NCBI GenBank assembly: GCA_964515555.1
Contig: CAZEVY010000001.1
Span: forward strand, 1 to 64,000
Length of the DNA: 64,000 nucleotides
Direction of reading: 5' to 3'
From: CAZEVY01 sp964515555
Lineage (GTDB): Bacteria > Acidobacteriota > Terriglobia > Bryobacterales > Bryobacteraceae
The position numbers and the translations under genes were made by a program. The notes beneath the pieces are model-generated. The model was not told the origin of the DNA, did not search any database, and worked only from the letters and a program-made list of their open reading frames with translations. Positions 26,252 through 34,733 of this stretch are shown here, piece after piece; position 1 is the first letter of the stretch; each line of letters opens with the position of its first letter.

Positions 26252-27889
26252 ATGTCGACCAAGCTGCTTGCCGTTGTGGCCGCTCTTCCGCTGGTCGCCG
26301 GGGATGGGGCGACCAAGGCGGATTGGCCCAGTCACGGCGGAACCTATGCGGCGTGGCGCTACAGCGATCTCAACCAGATCCATGCCGGCAATGTGAAGAA
26401 ACTCGCCCCTGCCTGGGTATTTCAGACCGGCGATTATGAGAACGGACTTCAGGCGACTCCGATCGTGGTGGACGGCGTGCTCTATCTTTCCACCTCGAAC
26501 AACTGGGTGTTCGCACTGGACGGGGCGACGGGGCGCCTGATCTGGGAGTACCGGTTCAAGCTGGGCCCCGCACTGGGATACGGCAAGCAGAATCGGGGAG
26601 TGGCGGTTTCTCAGGGCGTCGTATTCCTGGGCACGGCGGACAACCATGTGGTGGGGCTGGATGCCGCGACGGGGCGGGAGATCTGGCGGGTCAACGTCGA
26701 GGACGCCCGGCAATGCGGCTGCAACATCACCGGCGCTCCCCTGGCGGTGAAGGACATTGTGGTGGTGGGAGTCACGGCGGGCGATTCGGCGCATCGCGGG
26801 TATCTCACCGCGTTCGATGCGCGCACCGGCCGGCTGCGCTGGCGTTTCTACACAATTCCCGGTCCCGGGGAAGCGGGCCACGAAACATGGCCGGGCGACA
26901 GTTGGCGCTACGGGGGCGCCTCCACCTGGATGACCGGCTCCTTCGATCCGGAGTTGAACCTGTTGTATTGGGGGGTCGGGAACGCGGCGGCCGATCTCAA
27001 CTCCGCAACCCGGAAGGGTGACAACCTCTACACCGCGAGCGTCGTCGCGCTCAATCCCGACACGGGGAAACTGGTCTGGCACTACCAGGAAGTCCCGCAC
27101 GATGTCTGGGACTACGACTCCGCCTACGAGATTCTGCTGGTCGATCTGCCGGTACAGGGGAGGATGAGAAAGCTGCTGTTTCATCCGACCAAGGCAGGCT
27201 ACACGTGGGTACTCGACCGGACCAACGGCGAATTCCTCAAGGCCTGGTCATTCGTCAAGCACTCCAATTGGATTGCGGGCATCACCGAGACCGGGAAGCT
27301 CGTGGGTCGACGGGAGCCGGAGCCGGGCAAGGCGGTATTCGTCTGTCCGAGCGCGATGGGCGGAAAGAGCTGGAACGAATCCGCATGGTCGCCACGCGTG
27401 GGACTATTGTTCCTCCCTGTCATCGAGGTTTGCAATGACCTGATCGTTCGGGAACAGGCGCCGTCGGAGGGACGCGTCTATATCGGAGGGAGTTGGATCA
27501 TGAAGCCGCCTCCAGGCGGGAAACATGAGGGGTACCTGGCGGCCGTGGATCCGCTCACCGGACAGCGGAAGTGGACCGCCCCCGCGTCGACCTGGATACT
27601 GGCGTCGCTGCTGGCGACGGCGGGAGACCTGCTGTTTACCGGCGACCCGGACGGGACCTTCTTCGCGCTGGAGGCCTCGACGGGCAAGAAGCTGTGGAGC
27701 TTCCAGACCGGCGGCGGGCACCGCGGATCGTCGATCACATACTCGGTGCGCGGCAGGCAGTACATCGCCACGCCGACGGGTTGGGGGTCGCTTGTGGGGG
27801 CCAACTATCCGAGCTTTTTTCCGGACGCCCCCAGGCCGCGGGCGGGGTCGAGTTTGTTTGTGTTCGCTCTTCCGGAGGCCGGGCAATGA
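26252..27889 (+). CDS. PQQ-dependent dehydrogenase, second copy
   Basis: Periplasmic quinoprotein of 545 residues. W-motif repeats (ALDGATGRLIWEY, FDARTGRLRWRF, ALNPDTGKLVWHY), GGASTWMTGSFDP and the catalytic-Asp region HDVWDYDS are clear. The vicinal cysteine pair of the first enzyme is replaced by QCGCNITG, so the disulfide over PQQ may differ. It belongs to a different subfamily from the 21.5-kb enzyme. The stop overlaps the start of the downstream cytochrome (ATGA). Base composition is less G+C-biased than that of most neighbours. Confidence 0.9.
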   Translation: MSTKLLAVVAALPLVAGDGATKADWPSHGGTYAAWRYSDLNQIHAGNVKKLAPAWVFQTGDYENGLQATPIVVDGVLYLSTSNNWVFALDGATGRLIWEYRFKLGPALGYGKQNRGVAVSQGVVFLGTADNHVVGLDAATGREIWRVNVEDARQCGCNITGAPLAVKDIVVVGVTAGDSAHRGYLTAFDARTGRLRWRFYTIPGPGEAGHETWPGDSWRYGGASTWMTGSFDPELNLLYWGVGNAAADLNSATRKGDNLYTASVVALNPDTGKLVWHYQEVPHDVWDYDSAYEILLVDLPVQGRMRKLLFHPTKAGYTWVLDRTNGEFLKAWSFVKHSNWIAGITETGKLVGRREPEPGKAVFVCPSAMGGKSWNESAWSPRVGLLFLPVIEVCNDLIVREQAPSEGRVYIGGSWIMKPPPGGKHEGYLAAVDPLTGQRKWTAPASTWILASLLATAGDLLFTGDPDGTFFALEASTGKKLWSFQTGGGHRGSSITYSVRGRQYIATPTGWGSLVGANYPSFFPDAPRPRAGSSLFVFALPEAGQ

Positions 27890-28623
27890 AGGGGTTCCTG
27901 GTGATCCTGATGGCCGGCGCCGCACTGGCGCAGGATGAGGCCGTCAAACGCGGAGCGGCTCTGTTCCGGACCACTTGCGCGGTGGCGTATTGTCACGGGG
28001 CGGAGGGTACGGCCGGGCGCGCGGCCAAGCTCGTGGGCCATCGATTGCCCCGGAGCATTGTGGCTGCCACGGTCGCCCTGGGAAACGCCGAGAAGGGCAT
28101 GCCGGGATTCAGCTCCTCGATGAAGTCGGAGCAGATTGAGGCGGTGGTGGATTACGTGATGTCGCTGGCGGGCTCAGGTCCGGAGTTGGACTATTTCGGC
28201 GTGCCGGATCGATTGAAGCGGACGCCGGAGATCGAAGCGGGACGCCGCCTGTTCTTCGACGCGGCGCGGATGAACGGCTGCGGCGCCTGCCACGAGATCG
28301 ACGGATGGGGTGTTCCGGTCGGGCCGGACCTGGCGAAGTCGAATACAGGGGCGGTGAACCGGTTGCCGGAAATCGGGTCGTCGCGCGTGATGACGGTGAA
28401 GCCGGCGAAGGAAGCGGCGTTCCCGGGGTGGGTGGTCGACAAGGGACCTTCGGTGAAGGTCTACGATCTGAGTTCTCCCTTGCCGGTAATGCGAAGCTTT
28501 GCCGGTGGCGCTGTCACCCTGGAACCGGGCTCGGCGTGGAGTCACCGGATGGCCGTCGCCGGCTACACGGGTCAGGAGCTGGATTCGATCGGCCGGTTTC
28601 TGCGCGCGATGGGAGCGAAGTGA
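27886..28623 (+). CDS. Di-haem cytochrome c with a CX4CH haem motif
   Basis: Exported electron carrier of 245 residues (signal ending AALAQ). The first haem site reads CAVAYCH, with four residues between the cysteines instead of two; the second is standard CGACH. A GMPGF segment and later Met residues are candidate axial ligands. It is translationally coupled to the PQQ dehydrogenase and is probably its acceptor. Its TGA overlaps the GTG of the truncated Rieske frame. Confidence 0.85.
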   Translation: MKGFLVILMAGAALAQDEAVKRGAALFRTTCAVAYCHGAEGTAGRAAKLVGHRLPRSIVAATVALGNAEKGMPGFSSSMKSEQIEAVVDYVMSLAGSGPELDYFGVPDRLKRTPEIEAGRRLFFDAARMNGCGACHEIDGWGVPVGPDLAKSNTGAVNRLPEIGSSRVMTVKPAKEAAFPGWVVDKGPSVKVYDLSSPLPVMRSFAGGAVTLEPGSAWSHRMAVAGYTGQELDSIGRFLRAMGAK

Positions 28624-28769
28624 CGCGGGCGGCCGGACGTTGGTCGGCCACCGGTGCCGCGCTGGGCCTGTCCGCCGCCGTCTACCTGCTGGTCCCCGCG
28701 GTCGCCCGAGAAGGAAGATATCCTAACAGTGATGCGGTATCACCTCGCATTCTATCTCCCTCGCGGTGA
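28620..28769 (+). pseudogene. Truncated Rieske-protein N-terminus
   Basis: A GTG overlapping the cytochrome stop opens a frame whose hydrophobic helix GAALGLSAAVYLLVP matches residues GAALGLPAAVYLLVP of the Rieske protein at 29126. Similarity ends near 28712, where the HicB promoter and gene begin, and the frame stops at 28769. No cluster-binding motifs remain. Confidence 0.65.
28719..28724 (+). promoter_or_regulatory. -10-like TATCCT before hicB
   Basis: TATCCT is seven bases before the hicB ATG; GAAGGAAG lies further upstream, too far to be the ribosome site of that start. Confidence 0.35.
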
Positions 28770-28998
28770 TGAACGAATGGTCGTTGCCGAGGCGTTGGAT
28801 TTTCCCGGCGCCATGAGCCAGGGTTTTGACCTGGATGACGCGAGGAGAATGATCTCCAGTGCCATGGAAGATCTCGCGCAGACGATGCTGGAAGAGGGCC
28901 GGCCCCTCCCGCTCCCAAAGGCTGGTTCGGCGGATCCGGACGCGGATCTGGTCGAACTGATCCCGCTATCGGTCGAAGTGGGAACGGCCCGGAAGTGA
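28732..28998 (+). CDS. HicB-family antitoxin, toxin partner missing
   Basis: An 88-residue HicB-like protein: partially RNase-H-like N-terminal fold (MRYHLAFYLPRGDERMVVAEA), DFPGAMSQGFDLDDARRMI and a C-terminal part with no clear DNA-binding domain. The stop overlaps a GTG that begins VKR, a common HicA start, but the frame then loses any HicA similarity, so the toxin seems deleted. The gene sits between a truncated and a complete Rieske gene. Confidence 0.78.
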   Translation: MRYHLAFYLPRGDERMVVAEALDFPGAMSQGFDLDDARRMISSAMEDLAQTMLEEGRPLPLPKAGSADPDADLVELIPLSVEVGTARK

Positions 28999-29112
28999 AA
29001 CGGCACTGGCGGCCAGGATCTGCCGTCAACTTGGTATCTCCGCCATCCAGTGAGTCGCGACCTTTTACACATTATTTACTCGCGACCGGACGACGCCGCC
29101 ACGCGCCTCGCC

Positions 29113-29118
29113 TACAAT
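29113..29118 (+). promoter_or_regulatory. -10-like TACAAT, putative leaderless start
   Basis: TACAAT is seven bases before the GTG of the Rieske gene; no Shine-Dalgarno is present. Confidence 0.5.
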
Positions 29119-29125
29119 AGCCCCT

Positions 29126-29617
29126 GTGGAGCCGACCCCCGGGCGCAGGACGTTCTTCGTCGCCTGGATCTACGGCCTGTGGTCGCTGATCGGCGCCGCG
29201 CTGGGACTCCCCGCCGCCGTCTACCTGCTTGTGCCGCCGCGGTCGCGCGCCAAGGAAGAGTGGACCGACCTGGGCGACCTGGCGCAATTTCCCGTCCGCG
29301 CGCCGGAGGAGGTCGTCTTCCGGCGGAATCGAAAGGACGGCTGGCGAGTCATCAGCGAGAAGACCGCGGCGTGGGTGGTGCGCACGTCGGCGGGCGAGGC
29401 GGTGGCCTTCGCGCCGCAGTGCACGCACCTCGGCTGCGCCTACCACTGGGACGAGCAGAAGCAGAACTTCCTGTGCCCCTGCCACACGTCGACCTTCGGG
29501 CTGGACGGCCGCGTCCTCACCGGACCCGCGCCGCGCGCGCTCGACCGCTACCAGTTGCGCGTCGAGAAAGGCAAGCTGCGGCTCGGACCGCTCGAGGAGC
29601 CTCCGCCGGGAGCCTGA
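29126..29617 (+). CDS. Rieske [2Fe-2S] protein of a cytochrome bc-type complex
   Basis: Membrane-anchored iron-sulfur subunit, 163 residues. One N-terminal transmembrane helix (about 18-38) precedes the Rieske fold with both cluster motifs: CTHLGC (C-x-H) and CPCHTS (C-x2-H). It transfers electrons from quinol at the Qo site to cytochrome c. It is followed after three bases by the cytochrome b-cc gene, so the two form one complex. Confidence 0.93.
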   Translation: MEPTPGRRTFFVAWIYGLWSLIGAALGLPAAVYLLVPPRSRAKEEWTDLGDLAQFPVRAPEEVVFRRNRKDGWRVISEKTAAWVVRTSAGEAVAFAPQCTHLGCAYHWDEQKQNFLCPCHTSTFGLDGRVLTGPAPRALDRYQLRVEKGKLRLGPLEEPPPGA

Positions 29618-29620
29618 GCC

Positions 29621-31234
29621 TTGAAGCGGCGCCTGCTCAACTGGCTCGACCATCGCACCGGCCTGGAGACGGCGGTGCGCAACTTCCTCTATGAGGACAT
29701 TCCGGCCTCGAGCGGCTGGCACCAGGTGTTCGGCAGCGTGGCCGTGTTCCTGTTTCTCGTGCAGGCGTTCACCGGCATTCTGCTGGCCTTCAACTACGCG
29801 CCGACGCCGGGCGACGCCTACAACAGCCTGCGCTACATCGTCGCCGAGGTGACCGGCGGACGGCTGATGCGCGGGCTGCATCACTGGGGCGCGAGCATGA
29901 TGATCGTCGTGGTGGCGCTGCACATGACGCAGGTGTTCCTGTGGGGCGCCTATAGGAAACCGCGCGAGGCCACCTGGATGATCGGCGTGGTGCTGCTGCT
30001 GGTGACGCTGGCCTACGGGCTGACGGGCTACCTGCTGCCGTGGGACAACCGCGCCTACTGGGGCACGGTGGTCACCACGCAGATCGCCGCGAAGGCGCCG
30101 GTGCTGGGGCCGTATCTGGCGCGGCTGATGGGAAGCGACGGATCGATCGGCGTGGTGACCTTCACGCGATTCTACGCCCTGCACGTGATGCTGCTCCCTC
30201 CGGCGACGCTGCTGCTGATCGCGTTTCACATCTACCTGGTGCGCAAGCACGGCGTGGCGCCGGCGCCCGACGAAACGGCTCGCAAGAAGTTTTTCCCGGA
30301 GCAGCTCTTCAAGGACACCGTGGCGATGTTCGCGGCGTTCGCCGTGCTGGTGGCGATGGCGGCGGCGGTCGAGGCGCCGCTCGGGCGGCTCGCCGATCCC
30401 ACCGACACAAAGTACATCCCGCGCCCGGACTGGTATTTCCTGTTCCTTTTCCAGACCCTGAAGCTGTTCCAGGGACCGCTGGAGTTGATCGGCAGCGTGG
30501 TGCTCCCGGCGCTGGCGGTGCTGGCGCTGATCCTGGCGCCGTTCGTCGACCGCGGGAAGCTGGCGCGCGTTCGCGAGCGCACGGTGGCGATCGGCGTCGC
30601 CGCTCTGGCGCTTGCCGGCTGGGGCGGGCTGACGGTGGCGGCCATCGTCACCACGCCGCGCGCCGAGGACGCGGTGATCGCCGAGGGGCCGCGCGACTGG
30701 CAGCAGCTTTCGCCGGAGGAGCTGGCGGGCATCGGCTACTATCGCCGCGAGAACTGCGCGAGCTGCCACGCCATGGGCGGCGGCGCGGCGGTGGGGCCGG
30801 ACCTGACGCGGATCGCGGTGCGCAAGACGGCGGCCTGGATGATCGCGCACTTCAAGCGCCCGCAGCAACTGGTGCCCGGCAGCTCCATGCCGCCGATCCA
30901 GTTGAGCGACGCGCAACTGAACGCGCTGGCGGCGTTCCTGCTGAAGCTGACGCCGAGGAACGCCTCGGCGCTGGCGTCGGCGCCGGCCTTCGCGGTGGAG
31001 GGCGCGCTGATCTACCAGTCGCACCGGTGCGGCGCGTGTCACCAGGTGAACGGCGCGGGGATGAAGCTGGGTCCGCCGCTGAACGGTCTGGCGCGGCGGC
31101 GGTCGCGCGACTGGGTGGAGCAGCATTTCCAGGAGCCGCAGAAGCTGTCGCCGGGGACGGTGATGCCGGCGTATCGCTTCTCGCCGCGCGAGATGGAGCG
31201 GATTACGAGTTACCTGATCTCGCTTCCGGAATAG
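29621..31234 (+). CDS. Cytochrome b fused to two cytochrome c domains
   Basis: Quinol-oxidising membrane subunit of 537 residues. Haem-b ligands are visible in GLHHWGASMMIVVVALHMT and FYALHVM with LIAFHIYLVRKHG; the Qo-site motif is PDWYF in place of PEWY. After about eight helices the chain continues into two c-type haem domains, CASCH (near residue 379) and CGACH (near 470). Cytochrome c1 function is thus covalently attached. The TTG start at 29621 has GGGAG about eight bases upstream. Confidence 0.92.
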   Translation: MKRRLLNWLDHRTGLETAVRNFLYEDIPASSGWHQVFGSVAVFLFLVQAFTGILLAFNYAPTPGDAYNSLRYIVAEVTGGRLMRGLHHWGASMMIVVVALHMTQVFLWGAYRKPREATWMIGVVLLLVTLAYGLTGYLLPWDNRAYWGTVVTTQIAAKAPVLGPYLARLMGSDGSIGVVTFTRFYALHVMLLPPATLLLIAFHIYLVRKHGVAPAPDETARKKFFPEQLFKDTVAMFAAFAVLVAMAAAVEAPLGRLADPTDTKYIPRPDWYFLFLFQTLKLFQGPLELIGSVVLPALAVLALILAPFVDRGKLARVRERTVAIGVAALALAGWGGLTVAAIVTTPRAEDAVIAEGPRDWQQLSPEELAGIGYYRRENCASCHAMGGGAAVGPDLTRIAVRKTAAWMIAHFKRPQQLVPGSSMPPIQLSDAQLNALAAFLLKLTPRNASALASAPAFAVEGALIYQSHRCGACHQVNGAGMKLGPPLNGLARRRSRDWVEQHFQEPQKLSPGTVMPAYRFSPREMERITSYLISLPE

Positions 31235-31263
31235 GAATGCAACGTGGCGCGAGCGGCCTCGAC

Positions 31264-31677
31264 CTATTCGATCGTGAGCGCGGAAGGCCGGGCGGCGATC
31301 GCGGGGAAGGCTCGGAGCACGGCCGCGTCGAAGGTCGCGAGCGGCAGCTTTTCCCGAGCGGCAAGTTCGACGAAGAGGGTGTCGTAAACCGCAACTCCCG
31401 ACTGGTGAGATCGCACTAACGCTCCCTGCCACAGCGTCCGGTTCGGAACGCTGTGAATACCGAGCCCGTCGGCAAAGACCAGGCGGGCCGTCGCCTCCTC
31501 GATCGTCAGGATTCGCTTCCGGGTAGCCATCCAGAGCACGTTGGCCAGTTCCGCCTCCCAGAGAGCCGGAGCCAGCGCTTCGTCGATCGCCGCCATGAAC
31601 GCGCGGGCCTCGCCGGTAAACCGCTCGGTGCCGAGCAGCAGGTAGGCGACGACGTTGGTGTCGACGACGGCTCTCAC
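31264..31677 (-). CDS. PIN-domain toxin VapC
   Basis: Ribonuclease toxin of 137 residues. PIN acidic residues are in VVDTNVVAYLLLG, WEAELANVLW and AVYDTLFVELA, with TFDAAVL at the end. The GTG at 31677 overlaps the antitoxin stop (GTGA). The longer frame starting at 31917 is not the gene. Confidence 0.9.
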   Translation of the reverse strand: MRAVVDTNVVAYLLLGTERFTGEARAFMAAIDEALAPALWEAELANVLWMATRKRILTIEEATARLVFADGLGIHSVPNRTLWQGALVRSHQSGVAVYDTLFVELAAREKLPLATFDAAVLRAFPAIAARPSALTIE

Positions 31678-31901
31678 GAGCGTCCGGCCGCGATCCAGGT
31701 CTCGACCTCGCGGGCGGTCGGCCGGCGCGTTTGACGACTCCACGCCGCCTCTATCTGCTCGAGGACCGAGCGCCGTTCGGAAACGTGGGTTTCGAGCAGT
31801 TCCCGAACTTCCTTTTCCATGGAACGACGGCGCCGTCGAGCGAGCGCCTTCAGCGACCGGACCACTCCGGCCGGAACGCTTCGGATTGTGAGAGTCGGCA
31901 T
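31674..31901 (-). CDS. FitA-like ribbon-helix-helix antitoxin
   Basis: A 75-residue antitoxin. MPTLTIRSVPAGVVRSLK followed by a basic cluster and SMEKEVRELLETHV is the FitA/Arc-type DNA-binding pattern. It should repress its own operon and neutralise the coupled VapC. ATG 31901 fits the domain; the extra residues from 31961 do not. Confidence 0.87.
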   Translation of the reverse strand: MPTLTIRSVPAGVVRSLKALARRRRRSMEKEVRELLETHVSERRSVLEQIEAAWSRQTRRPTAREVETWIAAGRS

Positions 31902-32026
31902 TCGGTTCGGATTCCATGCTAGCACAATGCCAGCACCAATGTACCGCAGGAAGCCCCCCACGGCATCGCCGTTCCGCTAACTCGGGTCCATCGCTAACAG
32001 GGCAATCTTCGGCGCGGGCGCTCGGC

Positions 32027-34657
32027 TTACCGCACCGGCACTTTCGCCTTCAATTCCTCGAACCAGTTCAACACCACGTTGATCCGCGTGGGAATCGCGC
32101 GCGGGTCGGGCTGCCGAATCAGGAACCGCCCGTCCGGAGCCACTCCATAGCCGACCGAGTTGGCGCTGTTGCCGCGCGCCGCCGCCGTCTCGAACAGCTT
32201 CTCGGGCCTTCCCGCCGAGAGCGTCCCCGGCGTCACCTTCACGGCGTAGAAATCCTCGCCGCGGCGATAGAAGAGCTCCCGCCCGTCGGCCGACCACGCC
32301 ACCTCCGCGCCGCCTTCGGCCGAAATCGCCAGCGCCTCCTCCGGCTTCGCCACCAGACGCAAGTAGACCTCCTCGCGGCCGGTTTCGTCGGAGACGTAGG
32401 CGATCATGCGGCCGTCGGGCGAGTATCTCGCGCCGAGCTTCGAGGGCGCCGAGACGATGAGAGGCGCCGCCTTGCCGTCCGGCGCGAGCGTCCACAAGTC
32501 CCCCGCCACGCTCTTGTTGCGCTCGATGAACAGGATGGTTCCGTCAGGCGCCTCCGACAGGGGCATCTGCGTGCCCGGCCGCGCCAGCAGGCGCTTCGAA
32601 GGCCCGCCGTTGGCCGAGACGGTGTAGAGGTCCCAATCGCCGGCGCGATTGGAGGCGAACAGCACGCGAGCGCCGTCGCGGCTCCAGACCGGAAAGCGGC
32701 TGTAGGCCTCGTCCTCGCGTGTCAGGCGAATGCTGGTTCCCCGCTGCAAGTCCTGCATCCAGACGGCGAAGTCGAGTCCGAAGGCCGCGCGCGTACCGTC
32801 CGGCGACAGCGCGATGTCGTCGACCCGTTGCGGCTTCCGGGAAATGGGCGCGACCGCGCCGCCCCGGCCCGCCCAGGCCAGCGTACACAGGGAAGGATCG
32901 CCCGGCACGTACACGAGAGTCCCGGTATCGGACATTGAGAACCAGGAGAGGTTGGAGTTCGGCGACGTGAACACATCCTCGACCACCGGCGTGCGCGCCG
33001 CGGGCTCGCGCGGCCGCGCGGGATCGAACGGCGCCGCGGTGAGATCGCGAGTCCCCGACCGCACGATATGACCGGAGGCGGCGTAGCGGGACGACCAGCC
33101 GTTGCCCTCGGCCAACTCCGCGGACTTCCCGTCGCGCGGCGACACGAGCACCGTCTTGTAGGTCAGCGCCCCGAGCCCACCCCAGACCGTGTAGAGCAGC
33201 GAGTGGGTGTCGAACAGGTATTGCGGCCAGACGTGCGCGTAGCCCTTGGCGCCCTCGTCCGGCTCGGTCAGCCGCTGCGGCTTTCCACCCGAGGCCGCGA
33301 TGCGCAGGATTCCCGAATTGAGGGCGGGGACGTAGAAGATCTCGTTGTTCTCGCCCCAGGCCGCGCCCAGCGGCAGGTAGGACGCGTCGGCGATCGCGTT
33401 GGGCGCGCCGCCCTCGCGCGAGGCCACCATCAGCTTGCCGTGAGCAAAGAAGCCGACCTGCCGCCCGTCCGGGGAGATGAACGGCAGTTGCGCGCCGTCG
33501 CTTCCGGCGATCGCGGTCGATTCGAAGCGGTCGAGCGCTCTCACGGAGAGGCGAGCGACGCCGTCGGCGCCCCGAGCCGCGTAGGCGACGAATCGCCCGT
33601 CGCGCGTGATGGCAGGCGCGCCGCCGGTGACGACCTCGCCGGGCGGCATCGGAATCGTGAAGCGCGTCACTTCTCTCGATGCGGCCGCGGGCCGGAAGCG
33701 CGCGAGCGCCCACACCCCCGCCACGGCCGCGATCGCCGCCAGCGCGAGGGCCGCCCACACGAGAGGCCGCCGCGCGGGCGATGCTACGACGGCGGGAGCG
33801 ATCGGCCTCGGCGCCGGCGCGAGGGTGTCGGGATCGCTGAGCGCGATGCGCGCCTCGCCGATATCGCGCAGGCGGCGCTTGGGGTCGCGCTCCAGGCAGC
33901 GCTCCAGCAGCCGGCGCACCGCGAGCGGCGTCGCGGGCGGCAGCGGCGAGAGGTCGACGGGCGCGCGCAGCACGTCGGCGAGCGTGTGCGACACCGTCTC
34001 GCCTTCGAACAATCGCCTGCCGGTGAGCAACTCGAAGAGCACCACGCCGAACGACCACACGTCGGCGCGCTTGTCGACCTGCTTGCCCGCGGCCTGCTCG
34101 GGCGCCATGTAGGCCGCCGTTCCCATGACGACGCCGGCCTGGGTCATTCCGGTGGCGAGCGTCGGCGCGTTCTCGCCGGAGGAGGAAGGCGGCGGGCCGA
34201 CGGCGGCCAGTCCGAAATCGAGCACCTTGACGACGCCGTCGCCGGTCACCATGATGTTGGCGGGCTTCAGGTCGCGATGCGTGACGCCCTTCTCGTGCGC
34301 GGCCTCGAGCGCTTCGGCGATCTGCACCGCCAGCCGCAGCGCCTCGGCCAGCGTCGCCGGAGGGGCCAGCGTCGCGCCCTCCACCAGCTCCATGGCGATG
34401 GCCTTGCCTTCGGGCGATTCCTCCAGGCCGTAAATGGTCGCGATGTTGGGGTTGCTCAGCGAGGCCAGCACCTTGGCCTCGCGATCGAATCGCGCCAGGC
34501 GCTCGGGGTCGCGCGCCAGCACCGGCGGCAGGACCTTGATGGCGACGTCGCGGTCGAGGCGCGTGTCGCGCGCGCGATACACTTCGCCCATGCCGCCCTT
34601 GCCGAGCGGACCTCGAATCTCGTAGGGACCCAGCCGCGTGCCGGATGTCAGCGCCAT
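32027..34657 (-). CDS. Membrane Ser/Thr protein kinase with WD40/TolB-like sensor
   Basis: An 876-residue receptor-like kinase. The N-terminal Hanks kinase domain (about 12-275) is complete: GKGGMGEVY, VAIK, THRDLKPANIM, LDFGLA and YMAPEQ. A single transmembrane helix (about 297-318) follows. The C-terminal half is a series of PD40/TolB-type propeller repeats (ITRDGRFVAYAA, ISPDGRQVGFFA, WSRDGARVLFAS, YSPDGRMIAYVS). This architecture is very common in Acidobacteriota. TAGAAT at 34669-34674 may be its -10. Divergent from the DUF1080 fusion gene. Confidence 0.93.
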   Translation of the reverse strand: MALTSGTRLGPYEIRGPLGKGGMGEVYRARDTRLDRDVAIKVLPPVLARDPERLARFDREAKVLASLSNPNIATIYGLEESPEGKAIAMELVEGATLAPPATLAEALRLAVQIAEALEAAHEKGVTHRDLKPANIMVTGDGVVKVLDFGLAAVGPPPSSSGENAPTLATGMTQAGVVMGTAAYMAPEQAAGKQVDKRADVWSFGVVLFELLTGRRLFEGETVSHTLADVLRAPVDLSPLPPATPLAVRRLLERCLERDPKRRLRDIGEARIALSDPDTLAPAPRPIAPAVVASPARRPLVWAALALAAIAAVAGVWALARFRPAAASREVTRFTIPMPPGEVVTGGAPAITRDGRFVAYAARGADGVARLSVRALDRFESTAIAGSDGAQLPFISPDGRQVGFFAHGKLMVASREGGAPNAIADASYLPLGAAWGENNEIFYVPALNSGILRIAASGGKPQRLTEPDEGAKGYAHVWPQYLFDTHSLLYTVWGGLGALTYKTVLVSPRDGKSAELAEGNGWSSRYAASGHIVRSGTRDLTAAPFDPARPREPAARTPVVEDVFTSPNSNLSWFSMSDTGTLVYVPGDPSLCTLAWAGRGGAVAPISRKPQRVDDIALSPDGTRAAFGLDFAVWMQDLQRGTSIRLTREDEAYSRFPVWSRDGARVLFASNRAGDWDLYTVSANGGPSKRLLARPGTQMPLSEAPDGTILFIERNKSVAGDLWTLAPDGKAAPLIVSAPSKLGARYSPDGRMIAYVSDETGREEVYLRLVAKPEEALAISAEGGAEVAWSADGRELFYRRGEDFYAVKVTPGTLSAGRPEKLFETAAARGNSANSVGYGVAPDGRFLIRQPDPRAIPTRINVVLNWFEELKAKVPVR

Positions 34658-34720
34658 GGGATCGAGTCATTCTACCGCGGTGCGGCGGCGGCGCCCCGCG
34701 GTGACCCCTCCGATCGGTGG

Positions 34721-34726
34721 TGTAAT
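34721..34726 (+). promoter_or_regulatory. -10-like TGTAAT, putative leaderless start
   Basis: TGTAAT is seven bases before the ATG at 34734; GGAGG between them leaves only one base to the start and so is unlikely to act as Shine-Dalgarno. Confidence 0.4.
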
Positions 34727-34733
34727 TGGAGGC

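Noticed and set aside
28996..29112. A GTG overlapping the hicB stop and starting VKR, like HicA
   Set aside because: Similarity ends after about four residues; no HicA core or catalytic His follows, so it is at most a stub and not listed as a gene.
29072..31432. A 786-codon minus-strand frame opposite the Rieske/cytochrome b genes
   Set aside because: Antisense shadow; the plus strand has intact haem and cluster motifs.
31235..32026. Direct repeats around the 31.3-31.9 kb vapBC pair
   Set aside because: I compared the ends of the cytochrome b and kinase genes with the opposite flanks and saw no duplicated segment, so this locus is not counted in the flanking-repeat pattern.
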